A stretch of DNA of 64,000 bases from Dyadobacter sp. CY345 (GCF_021502725.1 NZ_JAKFFS010000001.1:806001-870000); one strand, 5' to 3'. Shown: positions 18,357 to 28,246, numbered from the stretch's first letter. Translations and numbers: made by a program. Notes: generated by a model not told the origin, from the letters alone.

Positions 18357-21300
18357 ATGAAACAAATCTACACGAGCTCCGTCAGGAGTTTAGTCTGCTG
18401 TTTCTTTTTATGCTTCTCGACTATGGTCACCATGGCTCAGGAACGGAAAGTAAGCGGCCGTATTACAGATATCGCCGGCTCTGGAATTCCAGGCGCGACA
18501 GTCGTAATCAAAGGCACCCAAATGGGAACCAACACCAACAGCGAAGGTCAGTATACTTTAAATGTCCGGTCAGCAACTGACGTACTCGTTATCAGTTTCG
18601 TTGGCTATGCAACCAAGGAAGTGCCTGTTGGGAACCAAAGTGTTGTCGATATTAAAATGGACGACGACGTGTCGGCCCTCGAAGAAGTGATCGTTACTGG
18701 ATACACGGTTGATAGTCGCAGAGAGACCACCGGTGCGGTAGCAACAGTGAAGTCAAAGGATTTGACAGCTTCTCCTTCCGGAAACGTTGAACAACAACTT
18801 CAGGGACGTGTTGCCGGCGTAACTGTTATAACGAACGGTCAGCCGGGTACGACCAGCCAGATTCGTGTCCGCGGGTTTGGTGCGTTTGGTGGTAACGAAC
18901 CTTTGTACATTGTTGACGGTATTCCGACAGGTTCGACGGATTTTTTAAATCCTGACGATATTGAATCTACTACGGTTCTTAAAGATGCAGCGGCTGCTTC
19001 TATCTATGGTGCGCGTGCAGCCAATGGGGTTATTGTTTATACCACTAAAAAAGGTACGAAAAAAGCTAAAAAGTTAAGTGTGACTTACGACGGGATGCTT
19101 GGATTTACCACGCCCGGAAAAGGACAAAGCATGCTTAATCCGCAGGAACAGGCAGACTGGACCTGGCAAGCGGAGAGAAATAATGCATTTCAAACAGGAG
19201 ATGCTCCTAATTTTTCAAATATTGCCAGCGGCCAGTACGGCAGCGGTAATACGCCCGTGCTTCCTGATTACATCAACGTAGGAGGAAGAACCGGCGTAAT
19301 CGGTACGTTAGATCTCGCTGCTGAAAGACTGAAATATAATGTTGACCCAACAAGAGGATCGATTTATCAGGTTGTAAAAGCAAACAAACAAGGAACAGAC
19401 TGGTATGATGCGATTACCCGTGTAGCACCAATTCAAAGACATTCATTAGGCTTTTCGGGAGGTTCGGAAACGAGCAGGTATTATACAGGTTTCAGCGTTC
19501 AGGATCAGAAAGGGATACTTTTAAACAATAGTTTTAAAAGATATGCTTTCCGGGTTAATACAGAGTTTGACGTATTGAAAAATCTGAGGATCGGTCAGAA
19601 TGCTCAGTTTACTTACCTACAGGTTTTAGGACAAGGCGGTGGAGGAGGTGGTCAGGGTGTAGCTGCTGACGAAAACGATATTCTTTCAGCTTTCCGGATG
19701 CCGTCAATTATTCCGGTTTATGATGAGTTTGGTGGATATGCAGGAACAGCAGCAAAAGGTTTTAATAACCCGCGTAACCCGGTAGCAGCCCGGGATGGTC
19801 AGGCGAATAACCGCGGGTTTGCCGGACAAGGTTTCGGTAACCTTTATGCTGAACTGGATATTATCCAAGGTTTGACTTTCCGCACAAGCATCGGTGCTCA
19901 GTATACCAGTTACAGCAACAGAGGATATAGCAGGCTGCAGTATGAAAACTCTGAAAATAACTCAGCTTTTGGATTCAACGAGGGTGCCGGACATCGTTTG
20001 GCATGGACATTGACCAATACTTTGAACTATAAAAAACAACTCGGGTTGCATACAATTGATGTGATCGTTGGTCAGGAAGCGTTGAACACAGGTGCTGGAA
20101 AAAATCAGTCATCGTCAGGTTTGAATCCTTTCTCAACGGATATCAATTATATCAATATGACAAACGTGAGCTCAAAAGTTGTTAACAGCGATTATTACAA
20201 AGGTGTTAACTTTTACTCACTTTTTGCCCGAGCCAACTATACCTTCAATGACAAATACATTGTTACAGGGGTTGTGCGTAGAGATGGTTCTTCAAGATTC
20301 GGTGCAAACAATCGTTATGGTGTATTCCCTGCATTTTCAGCGGCATGGCGTTTGTCTTCGGAAGAATTCATGAAATCAATTCCTTTCATTACAGAGCTTA
20401 AAATTCGTGGAGGTTACGGTTTGATGGGGAACTCGAACAACGTGGATCCAAACAACCAGTATAGTTTATACGGAGCGAATATCGCTGAATCTGCATACGA
20501 TTTGAATGGCACAAATACCAGCGCAATGGAAGGTTATTACCGTACGCGTATCGGTAACGTGAATGCAAAATGGGAAACCAGCGTCACGCAGAATATTGGG
20601 ATTGATGGAACATTTTTCAAAGGAAAGTTTGATGTGATCCTTGATCTGTGGCAAAAAGACACCAAGGATTTATTGTTCCAGGTGCCGGTTACCGCAACTG
20701 CTGGTTACAGAGCATCAGCTCCTTCGGTTAACGTAGCAAAAATGTCAAACAAAGGGATTGACTTGCAGATCATCAACCGTGGCAAACTAAACAAGGATCT
20801 GGGATATGAGCTTAACTTTACAGCAGGGGTGCTTAAGAATAATATAGAATCCCTTGCGCCAGGCATTGAATACATCTCTTCCGCAGCTGCTAACCCAGGT
20901 TTCAGGGGAATTAATCCAATCAGAAACCAGGTTGGTCAATCTATATCTTCCTTTTTCGGATACCAGGTGGTAGGGCTTTTTGCTGATAAGGCAGAAGTTG
21001 ACGGAGCAGCTACACAGGACGGTGCGGCTCCGGGGCGCTTCAGATATGCAGATTTGAATAACGATGGTACAATTGATTCGGAGGATAGAACGTATTTGGG
21101 TAGTCCGGTACCAAAATTCACAGGCGGTATCAATATCTCATTGAACTATAAAGGCTTTGATGTGGCAACCTATATGTATACTTCTCTTGGAAACAAAATC
21201 TTTAACGTCTCCAAATGGTTTACAGATTTTTATCCATCCTTTACCGGTGCAGCTGTAAGTTCAAGAGTAAAAGATTCATGGCTTCCTGACAACAGAAATA

Positions 21301-21614
21301 CGCAAACGCCAATTTTCGAATCAACTTCAAATTTCAGTACGAACACGCAATCAAATTCTTTCTATGTAGAAAATGGTTCTTTCTTTCGTATGCAGAATAT
21401 TACATTGGGATACACACTTCCAAGCCGTCTTTTGAGCAAGATAAAAATGCAGAAACTTAGATTTTATGCTTCTACAAACAACTTGTTCACAGTCACAAAA
21501 TACCAGGGACTTGATCCAGGCGTAGGAGGTAACGCAGATACTAACTTCGGTATTGACGTAGGAAATTATCCAATCACAAGAAGTTATACGTTTGGTGTTA
21601 ATCTTGGATTTTGA
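18357..21614 (+). CDS. SusC/RagA-family TonB-dependent receptor (copy 2, no STN domain)
   Basis: The 1,085-residue receptor has a signal peptide (cleavage after about MAQ, residue 28) and a CarboxypepD_reg domain (31-103). A TonB-box-like EEVIVTGYT (109-117) leads to a plug with LQGRVAGVTVI, IRVRGFGAFGG and IYGARAANGVI, then a barrel ending VNLGF. It resembles SusC copy 1 throughout the plug and barrel (for example DDAAAASIYG-type plug, VKANKQGTDWYDAI, and a C-terminal TKYQGLDPGVG block). It lacks the STN domain and has no sigma/FecR neighbours. The same uptake system therefore seems to exist in a signal-transducing and a plain form. SusD follows after 67 nt. Confidence 0.95.
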   Translation: MKQIYTSSVRSLVCCFFLCFSTMVTMAQERKVSGRITDIAGSGIPGATVVIKGTQMGTNTNSEGQYTLNVRSATDVLVISFVGYATKEVPVGNQSVVDIKMDDDVSALEEVIVTGYTVDSRRETTGAVATVKSKDLTASPSGNVEQQLQGRVAGVTVITNGQPGTTSQIRVRGFGAFGGNEPLYIVDGIPTGSTDFLNPDDIESTTVLKDAAAASIYGARAANGVIVYTTKKGTKKAKKLSVTYDGMLGFTTPGKGQSMLNPQEQADWTWQAERNNAFQTGDAPNFSNIASGQYGSGNTPVLPDYINVGGRTGVIGTLDLAAERLKYNVDPTRGSIYQVVKANKQGTDWYDAITRVAPIQRHSLGFSGGSETSRYYTGFSVQDQKGILLNNSFKRYAFRVNTEFDVLKNLRIGQNAQFTYLQVLGQGGGGGGQGVAADENDILSAFRMPSIIPVYDEFGGYAGTAAKGFNNPRNPVAARDGQANNRGFAGQGFGNLYAELDIIQGLTFRTSIGAQYTSYSNRGYSRLQYENSENNSAFGFNEGAGHRLAWTLTNTLNYKKQLGLHTIDVIVGQEALNTGAGKNQSSSGLNPFSTDINYINMTNVSSKVVNSDYYKGVNFYSLFARANYTFNDKYIVTGVVRRDGSSRFGANNRYGVFPAFSAAWRLSSEEFMKSIPFITELKIRGGYGLMGNSNNVDPNNQYSLYGANIAESAYDLNGTNTSAMEGYYRTRIGNVNAKWETSVTQNIGIDGTFFKGKFDVILDLWQKDTKDLLFQVPVTATAGYRASAPSVNVAKMSNKGIDLQIINRGKLNKDLGYELNFTAGVLKNNIESLAPGIEYISSAAANPGFRGINPIRNQVGQSISSFFGYQVVGLFADKAEVDGAATQDGAAPGRFRYADLNNDGTIDSEDRTYLGSPVPKFTGGINISLNYKGFDVATYMYTSLGNKIFNVSKWFTDFYPSFTGAAVSSRVKDSWLPDNRNTQTPIFESTSNFSTNTQSNSFYVENGSFFRMQNITLGYTLPSRLLSKIKMQKLRFYASTNNLFTVTKYQGLDPGVGGNADTNFGIDVGNYPITRSYTFGVNLGF

Positions 21615-21681
21615 TAAAACTCAATCAAGACATTATTTCAAAAGTTGATATCAAATAATTGAAATCAAAAATATTATCAAA

Positions 21682-23424
21682 ATGAAAAAAACTAAATCAA
21701 AGGGATTATTGCTGGTAGTTTTTGCAATAATGCTGATAGGGTATTCATGTAAGGAAAGTTTCCTGGAAGTACCAGCCACCGGGCAATTGGATGAAGCACA
21801 ACTTTCCGATAAAAAAGGTTTGGAAGGTGTTTTAGTATCGGTATATGGACAACTAAATGGTCGTTCCAACCGTATGGCCAGCGCAAGTAACTGGGTTTGG
21901 GGAAGTATTCGCGGAGGTGATGCCAACAAAGGAACCGATCCTGGGGATTTCAGTGATATTAACCCGATTCAACGGTTTCAATATATTACTACGCAAGGTG
22001 TTATTGCTGACAAATGGACTGGTTTGTATGAAGGAGTTGCGCGTGCTAACCTGGTTATGAGATTGATAGGGGTTGCAAAAGAAGATGTGACTGACGCTGA
22101 CAAATCAAGAATTTCAGCGGAAGCCAGATTTTTAAGAGGTCACTATTATTTTGAACTGAAAAGAGGCTTTAACAATACGCCATACGTAGATGAAACGGTA
22201 GATTATGGAACGGGTATCGAAAAAGTATCCAATGATAAGGATCTATGGCCTTTTATCGAGGCTGATCTAAAATTTGCTTACGACAATTTGCCTGAAACAC
22301 AGGCAGCAGCTGGTCGGGTTAATAAATGGGCAGCCGGAGCTTACCTTGCAAAAGTCTACATGTATCAGAAAAAGTTTGCAGAAGCAAAGGTGCTTTATGA
22401 TCTGATCATTGCTAACGGACAAACTACGAATGGCAAAAAGTATGCACTTGTTCCACGATTTCAGGATGCATTTAAAGCAAGCAATGACAATAATTCTGAA
22501 TCAGTTTTTGCCATCCAGGCAGCAGCTAATACAGGTAGCGTAAACAACGCAAACCCGGAATTTGACCTTAACTGGCCATACAATACGGGTCCAAATGGTC
22601 CAGGGAACTGTTGTAGCTTTTTTGCTCCAAGTTTTGAATTGGGTAACTCTTTCCGGACGGACGCAACAGGTTTGCCACTTTTGGATGGAACGTACAACAG
22701 TGCGGCTAACGAATTGAAAACAGATATGGGACTAAAATCTTCGGACGCATTTACACCAGATGCAGGCCCTGTAGATCCTCGTCTTGATCATTCGATTGGA
22801 CGTAGAGGAATTCCGTATCTTGACTGGATCGATCACCCAGGTAATGACTGGATTCGTAATCAGCCAAATGCAGGTCCATATACAACCAAAAAATATGCTT
22901 ATTACAGAACTGATATCGGTAGTTTGCAGGATAACAGTTCATGGACTCCGGGATACACCGCGATCAACGTAAATATTATTCGTTATGCTGACGTATTATT
23001 GATGGCAGCTGAGGCAGAGGTTGAAGTTGGATCGCTGGAAAAAGCACGCGAATATGTTAATTTGGTGAGAGCACGCGCATCAAATCCTGCAAGTTTTGTA
23101 AAACGTGCATCGGGTGAAAACGCTGCAAATTATGTGATTGACACTTACAAAACAGCATGGGCAAGCAAAGACGCTGCTCGCACAGCAGTGCGTTTCGAAA
23201 GAAAGCTTGAACTTTCAGGAGAAGGACACCGGTTTTTTGACTTAGTAAGATGGGGAACAGCAGCCGCTGAAATTAATGCTTATCTGGCTTATGAAAGTAA
23301 GAAATTAAGTGGTGCTCTGGGCGGTTCTACATTTACAGCAAATAAGAATGAATATCTTCCTCTTCCACAGGATCAGGTTGACCTTATCGGCAAGGATATT
23401 CTTATTCAAAATCCGGGATATTAA
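21682..23424 (+). CDS. SusD/RagB-family nutrient-binding lipoprotein (copy 2)
   Basis: The 580-residue partner of SusC copy 2 has a lipoprotein signal (GYSC, Cys23). The SusD motifs are clear: EGVARANLVM, ARFLRGHYYFELKR, AAGAYLAKVYMYQKKF, IRYADVLLMAAEA and FERKLELSGEGHRFFDLVRWG. It ends in the family's IQNPGY. Middle and C-terminal blocks match SusD copy 1 almost word for word (VGRRGIPFLDW there, IGRRGIPYLDW here; GSLEKAREYVN), including an adjacent-cysteine pair. The two therefore probably bind similar ligands at the outer membrane. A terminator separates it from the ASPIC/UnbV gene 94 nt downstream. Confidence 0.95.
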   Translation: MKKTKSKGLLLVVFAIMLIGYSCKESFLEVPATGQLDEAQLSDKKGLEGVLVSVYGQLNGRSNRMASASNWVWGSIRGGDANKGTDPGDFSDINPIQRFQYITTQGVIADKWTGLYEGVARANLVMRLIGVAKEDVTDADKSRISAEARFLRGHYYFELKRGFNNTPYVDETVDYGTGIEKVSNDKDLWPFIEADLKFAYDNLPETQAAAGRVNKWAAGAYLAKVYMYQKKFAEAKVLYDLIIANGQTTNGKKYALVPRFQDAFKASNDNNSESVFAIQAAANTGSVNNANPEFDLNWPYNTGPNGPGNCCSFFAPSFELGNSFRTDATGLPLLDGTYNSAANELKTDMGLKSSDAFTPDAGPVDPRLDHSIGRRGIPYLDWIDHPGNDWIRNQPNAGPYTTKKYAYYRTDIGSLQDNSSWTPGYTAINVNIIRYADVLLMAAEAEVEVGSLEKAREYVNLVRARASNPASFVKRASGENAANYVIDTYKTAWASKDAARTAVRFERKLELSGEGHRFFDLVRWGTAAAEINAYLAYESKKLSGALGGSTFTANKNEYLPLPQDQVDLIGKDILIQNPGY

Positions 23425-23450
23425 TTCAAAAGTCCTATCAATAAAATAAA

Positions 23451-23480
23451 GGAGATGGTGCGTAAGTACCATCTCCTTTT
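23451..23480 (+). terminator. Terminator after susD copy 2
   Basis: GGAGATGGT (23451-23459) and ACCATCTCC (23468-23476) form a 9-bp stem with an 8-nt loop and a T4 tail. Confidence 0.85.
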
Positions 23481-23518
23481 CTTAATTTCAGCTGGTGCTT
23501 ACTCCGTAAATTTTCTCT

Positions 23519-26500
23519 ATGTCCGTACGATATTTACTCTTGTTATTTTTAGTTATCCCGTTGCTGAATTCCTGTAAAAAAAAGCTGAAAACTTTTACCA
23601 TGCTGGACAGTGAGGAAACGGGTATAAATTTTTCTAATCGTATCGCAGAAAATGATACGATGAACATTCTTGCCTTTGAATATGTGTACAATGGCGGCGG
23701 AGTGGCACTTGGAGATTTTAATAATGATAGCCTGCCAGATATTTACTTTACTGGAAATTCAGTAGATAATAAGCTCTATTTGAATAAAGGAGCCGATGAC
23801 GACGGTGGTCTCCGGTTTGAAGATGTTACAAAAAAAGCAGGCGTGGCTGCTGAAAATAAATGGTCGTCAGGTGTGGCACTCATCGATATAAACAATGACG
23901 GACTATTGGACATTTATGTATGTTCGACAGTGCGTAAAGTTGCGAAAGAAAGAGAAAATCTGCTGTATGTCAACCAGGGAATGGGAGCCGATAAAGTTCC
24001 GGTATTCAAAGAAATGGGAAAAGAATATGGAGTTGCTGATACAACACACACGACAAACGCAGCATTTCTGGATTACGACAACGATGGAGATCTGGATTTG
24101 TTTCTGGTGGTCAATGAAATGGATGATAATAATTTTCCAAATAAGTTTCACGAAAAAATAATTGACGGATCTTCTAAAAGAACAGACAGACTTTATAGGA
24201 ACGATTGGGACAAAACACTTGGACATCCGGTTTTTACTAATGTTTCAAAAGACGCAGGAATTCTTATTGAAGGTTATGGTTTGGGGGTAAATGTGACCGA
24301 CGTTAACCAGGATGGTTGGAAAGATATTTATGTCACCAATGATTATCTGACGAACGATCTTTTGTATATCAATAATGGGAAAGATGCTGCCGGAAAACAT
24401 CTCGGTTTTACGAATATGGCAGATGCGGCTTTCAAACATACCTCACATTCCGCAATGGGAAATGATGTTGCAGATATCAATAATGATGGCTTACCTGATA
24501 TCGTAGCCCTGGATATGATGCCAGCGACAAATTTCAGGAAAAAGATGATGACTCCCGCAAGTAGTTATATCACTTACCAAAACTATGAACTGTATCATTA
24601 CCAGTATCAGGTGGCAAGAAATACCCTTCAGTTGAATCTTGGCAAAACAAAAAAAACGAACAAGAGTCCTGTTTTTAGTGAAATAGGGCTGTTAAGTGGT
24701 ATTGCTGAAACGGATTGGAGCTGGACGCCGATGGTGACAGATTTTGACAATGACGGTTTGCGTGATATTATTATCACCAATGGTTTTCCAAGAGATATTA
24801 CCGACATGGATTTTATTGCTTACCGGAATGAGGTGGGGAACGTGATGACCAAAATGATGTTACTGGATTATGTCCCTTCGGTTAAAATAAAAAACTTTGC
24901 ATATAAAAATAAAGGGAACCTGCGCTTCGAAGATGTTACGGACGACTGGGGTATCGAACTGCCAGGTTTTTCCAACGGAGCAGCGTATGCAGATCTTGAT
25001 AATGACGGTGACCTCGATTATGTGGTCAATAACATTAATGATTCGGCCGCGGTCTACCGAAATAATTCAATACAATTAAAGCCCGAAGAAAGTAATTATC
25101 TGCGGATCAAATTTAAAGGTGAAGGTTACAATGGCAATGGCATAGGGGCTGTTGCGGGAATAAGCTATAATGGAAGTCACAAGCAGTATGCCGAAAATTC
25201 ACCTTTCAGAGGTTATTTGTCAACTGTGGAACCTGTAACACATTTTGGTTTGGGTAAGGTAAAAACGATTGATAAACTTGTAGTCACCTGGACCGGGGGA
25301 AAAACTCAGACCCTCAGAAATGTAAAAGCGAATCAGGTTTTGACGGTTTATGAAAAAAATGCAAAAGAGGAAGCTGAACCTGCAAAAGCTGTTGAGGAGG
25401 CACTAATGCAGGATATCACTGAACTTTTAGACGTAAAATACCGACACGAAGAACAAGACAATATTGATTTTAATGTTCAGAAATTATTGCCGCATAAGTT
25501 GTCTCAATATGGTCCTGCACTCGCGGTTGGTGACGTAAATGGAGATAAACTTGACGACGTTTTCATTGGCGGGGCAATGTTTCATAAGGGAAGATTTTTA
25601 TTGCAGCAACCCGACGGAAAATTTGTAAACACCGATTTACTTCCAGGAGCTGACGGCCCTTCGAAAAATGCTGAGGATATGGGCGTTTTGTTGTTTGATG
25701 CGGATCTGGACGAAGATCTGGATTTATATATCGTCAGCGGGAGTTATGAAATGCAGGCTAACAGCGACGCTTTGCAGGACAGGTTATATATCAATAATGG
25801 AAAGGGACAATTTTCTCAAAATGCCAGTGCCTTACCCAAATTCCTGAAAAGCGGGTCTTGTGTAAAAGCAGCGGACTATGACCGGGATGGCGATCTGGAT
25901 CTTTTTATCGGTGGAAGGGTTGAGCCCGGGGCATATCCAAAGCCTGTTTCCAGCTATTTACTTCGTAATGATTCTGCTGGTGGACAGGTTAAGTTTACAG
26001 ACGTTACGAAGTCAATTGCTCCGGAACTCATTAATATTGGTTTGGTCTGTGACGTTCTTTGGACGGACTTTGATAACGACGGCTGGGTCGATTTGCTTGC
26101 GGCAGGCGAATGGATGCCGCTGACTTTTTTTAAAAATGTAAAAGGCACATTCAAGAAACATAACTCCGGACTGGAGAACCAGAAAGGGCTTTGGGGAACG
26201 TTGGCCACCGGAGATTTTGACAATGATGGCGATATGGATTATCTGGCCGGTAACCTGGGACTTAACTCCTTGAACCGGGCAAGTGATAAGCAACCAATTG
26301 GCATTTATGCGAAGGATATAAACAAAGATGGTTTTTTTGACGCGATTCCAACCGTTTTTTATAAAGGGAAAGATGGCAGTTATAAAGAATTTCCATACAA
26401 TACCCGTGATGAAATGGGCAAACAGATCATTCAGGTTAGGCAGCGTTTTCAGGAATACGGTAAATTTTCAGATGCAGGTATTAAGGATATTTTTAAACCG

Positions 26501-27103
26501 GATGAGCTGAAAGATGCTTTGATGTTGAAAGCGAACTGGTTAAAAAGCAGTTACGTTGAAAACCTGGGAGGAGGGAAGTTTAAAGTGCACGAATTACCTG
26601 TTGAGGCTCAGTTTGCACCGCTTTTTAGCATGGTGACTGAGGATATTGATGGCGATGGAAATCTCGATGTAATGTTATGCGGAAATGATTTTGGTTCCGA
26701 TGTTTCTGTTGGTAGGTACGACGCGTTCAATGGCCTGATTTTGAAGGGGAATGGGAAAGGTGGGTTTGGTTCGCTTAGTTGTGAAAAAGGTGGGTATATG
26801 GTTACCGGTAATGCCAAAGCGATGGTGAAATTGTCTGCTGCCGATGGTAAGTTAATGACGATAACATCTCAGAATAAAGATTCCCTAAGATTTCATCAAT
26901 CTCGCTCCATGATGAAATCAGTGCCATTACTTGCGACGGAAAATACGGCGATCCTTAAACTGAAAAACGGCAAAATTCGTCGTGAAGAAATAAATTACGG
27001 CTCTTCCTTTTTATCTCAATCTGCGCACAAATTACTTTTGCCCGACTACGTTTTGAGTGCAGAAATTATTGATGCAAAAGGTGAGGCGAGAATTGTCAAG
27101 TAA
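23519..27103 (+). CDS. Large FG-GAP/ASPIC-UnbV lipoprotein (copy 1)
   Basis: The 1,194-residue protein starts with a lipoprotein signal (LLNSC, Cys19). Two propeller halves flank an ASPIC/UnbV domain at about residues 527-600 (NGNGIGAVAGISYNG, then HFGLGKVKTIDKLVVTW). Calcium-type loops recur throughout (DFNNDSLPD, DINNDGLLD, DYDNDGDLD, DVNQDGWKD, DLDNDGDLD, DYDRDGDLD, DFDNDGDMD, DIDGDGNLD). The family is widespread in Bacteroidota next to SusCD pairs and is thought to be surface-exposed; its biochemical role is not established. It is downstream of SusD copy 2, past a terminator, and resembles the protein at 38842-42177 in domain order and length. The ATG at 23519 is needed for the signal sequence. 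Confidence 0.9.
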   Translation: MSVRYLLLLFLVIPLLNSCKKKLKTFTMLDSEETGINFSNRIAENDTMNILAFEYVYNGGGVALGDFNNDSLPDIYFTGNSVDNKLYLNKGADDDGGLRFEDVTKKAGVAAENKWSSGVALIDINNDGLLDIYVCSTVRKVAKERENLLYVNQGMGADKVPVFKEMGKEYGVADTTHTTNAAFLDYDNDGDLDLFLVVNEMDDNNFPNKFHEKIIDGSSKRTDRLYRNDWDKTLGHPVFTNVSKDAGILIEGYGLGVNVTDVNQDGWKDIYVTNDYLTNDLLYINNGKDAAGKHLGFTNMADAAFKHTSHSAMGNDVADINNDGLPDIVALDMMPATNFRKKMMTPASSYITYQNYELYHYQYQVARNTLQLNLGKTKKTNKSPVFSEIGLLSGIAETDWSWTPMVTDFDNDGLRDIIITNGFPRDITDMDFIAYRNEVGNVMTKMMLLDYVPSVKIKNFAYKNKGNLRFEDVTDDWGIELPGFSNGAAYADLDNDGDLDYVVNNINDSAAVYRNNSIQLKPEESNYLRIKFKGEGYNGNGIGAVAGISYNGSHKQYAENSPFRGYLSTVEPVTHFGLGKVKTIDKLVVTWTGGKTQTLRNVKANQVLTVYEKNAKEEAEPAKAVEEALMQDITELLDVKYRHEEQDNIDFNVQKLLPHKLSQYGPALAVGDVNGDKLDDVFIGGAMFHKGRFLLQQPDGKFVNTDLLPGADGPSKNAEDMGVLLFDADLDEDLDLYIVSGSYEMQANSDALQDRLYINNGKGQFSQNASALPKFLKSGSCVKAADYDRDGDLDLFIGGRVEPGAYPKPVSSYLLRNDSAGGQVKFTDVTKSIAPELINIGLVCDVLWTDFDNDGWVDLLAAGEWMPLTFFKNVKGTFKKHNSGLENQKGLWGTLATGDFDNDGDMDYLAGNLGLNSLNRASDKQPIGIYAKDINKDGFFDAIPTVFYKGKDGSYKEFPYNTRDEMGKQIIQVRQRFQEYGKFSDAGIKDIFKPDELKDALMLKANWLKSSYVENLGGGKFKVHELPVEAQFAPLFSMVTEDIDGDGNLDVMLCGNDFGSDVSVGRYDAFNGLILKGNGKGGFGSLSCEKGGYMVTGNAKAMVKLSAADGKLMTITSQNKDSLRFHQSRSMMKSVPLLATENTAILKLKNGKIRREEINYGSSFLSQSAHKLLLPDYVLSAEIIDAKGEARIVK

Positions 27104-27114
27104 AATCTCTATCA

Positions 27115-27152
27115 AAACAATCAGGGAGATCCATTGATTTCTCTGATTGTTT
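27115..27152 (+). terminator. Terminator after ASPIC/UnbV copy 1
   Basis: AAACAATCAGGGAGA (27115-27129) pairs with TCTCTGATTGTTT (27140-27152), with one bulged G. Confidence 0.75.
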
Positions 27153-27509
27153 AAATATATCGCTTCACCAGTTGTTAATCTGACCTAAGCCGATTTCTGA
27201 TTCTAATCCAAAATTGCGCAGCAGTTCCGTGAGTTCCTACAAATTATTTTTTTTTCATTTCTATAAATCGCAGGGAGCACAACAAATTGCCTGTTTAACT
27301 TCCAATCAAATTCACTAAATCCTTGATTAAGGTTTGACATTCTGTCGCTATAAGTTCGCTTGTTCCGCGGATTGTAGGTAAACTTCTGCTTTGGTTTCGC
27401 GAAAACTCGCCAATAAGCAATTAAATCATTGGCTAATTAGGAGATATAGTTGCACAATTAAGAATTTAGGTAACTTTTACGTTTTTCCTAAAATAATTAT
27501 ATAAAGCCA

Positions 27510-27570
27510 TAAATAGTACTATTTGTTGGAATAGTACAACATGAGTTAAAGTTGTACTAAAAATACTATT
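27510..27570. promoter_or_regulatory. Cluster of AATAGTAC-type palindromic half-sites
   Basis: AATAGTACTATT at 27512-27523 is a perfect 12-bp palindrome. TAGTACAAC (27532-27540) is inverted as GTTGTACTA (27551-27559), and AATACTATT follows. The 10-mer TAAATAGTAC (27510-27519) also occurs at 18216-18225, inside the promoter of FG-GAP copy 2. This suggests one regulator acts on both regions, but no gene for it is identified. Confidence 0.45.
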
Positions 27571-27673
27571 ATCAAATATTAAACTACTTGTTGCACTTTT
27601 ACTATAAGTATATGATTATTCTAATATTAACATAGGACTGTGATATGAACTTTTCAATGTGAAATCTTTCTTA

Positions 27674-27705
27674 TTGACTTGTATTAAGATTGTTATCTAC
27701 CTTTG
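27674..27705 (+). promoter_or_regulatory. Promoter of the small secreted protein gene
   Basis: TTG (27674-27676), 21 nt, then TACCTTTG (27698-27705) matches the Bacteroidota consensus and predicts a leader of about 120 nt. Confidence 0.7.
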
Positions 27706-27832
27706 ACATATCGAAAGCAAGAAAAAAGCCGCTTTCAAAAGATTAGCTTAGAATTAGAATTTAAATTTAACAATATCTGTAAAGTACAATTCTTAACAGA
27801 AAGTTTAAACAACATAAAACATTAGAGACATC

Positions 27833-28198
27833 ATGAAAAAAACAATCTTAGCAATCGCAGTTTTGGTGGGAGTATCAACTGCAAGTTTCTCATTCGCTGG
27901 TGAAAAAGTTAATAACACTGGTGCTGCTGCAATCGAATTGGTTTCTGCTGACAACCTTACTTTCAGACTGAAACTTGACAGTGTTAAAGAAAAATCTTCT
28001 GTAACGATTAAAGACGAAAACGGATCAGTGCTTTACAGCTCTTCAATTCCTAAGTCTGAAAATTATTCAAAAGTATTTGACCTGTCTAACCTTTTGGATG
28101 GTAACTACACTTTCATTGTAAACAATGGAACTGAAATCACTGAAAAACCTTTCGTAATTGCTACTGAAACAAAACGTTTAGTAACAGCAGTTAAATAA
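27833..28198 (+). CDS. Small secreted protein, possible beta-sandwich (DUF3244-like)
   Basis: The 121-residue protein begins with a clear signal peptide (KKTILAIAVLVGVSTASFSFA, cleavage near residue 22). One beta-rich domain of about 90 residues follows: FRLKLDSVKEKSSVTIKDEN, SVLYSSSIPKSENYSKVFDL, then LLDGNYTFIVNNGTE. The pattern resembles the small DUF3244 or type-IX-secretion sorting-like sandwich domains found in Bacteroidota. It lacks the usual enzyme residues and any cysteine. It has its own promoter, a long leader and a strong terminator, so it is a single-gene unit that may be highly expressed. The function is unknown and the family name is tentative. Confidence 0.8.
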   Translation: MKKTILAIAVLVGVSTASFSFAGEKVNNTGAAAIELVSADNLTFRLKLDSVKEKSSVTIKDENGSVLYSSSIPKSENYSKVFDLSNLLDGNYTFIVNNGTEITEKPFVIATETKRLVTAVK

Positions 28199-28246
28199 TT
28201 CAGAGCTGATCTGATCAGCATAGGGTTATGAAAAATTTCAAAAAAG

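Larger units (their letters stand above)
27104..27832. other. Long intergenic region rich in palindromes (no gene seen)
   Basis: These 729 nt hold the ASPIC gene terminator at the left, a cluster of AATAGTAC-type palindromes at 27510-27570, and a good promoter at 27674-27705 with a leader of about 120 nt on the right. In the leader, GAAAGC (27713-27718) can pair with GCTTTC (27731-27736). I see no tRNA, no convincing open frame and no known riboswitch in the middle part. Confidence 0.7.

Noticed and set aside
27713..27736. Riboswitch in the leader of the small secreted protein gene
   Set aside because: Only one 6-bp hairpin is apparent and no known riboswitch core matches.
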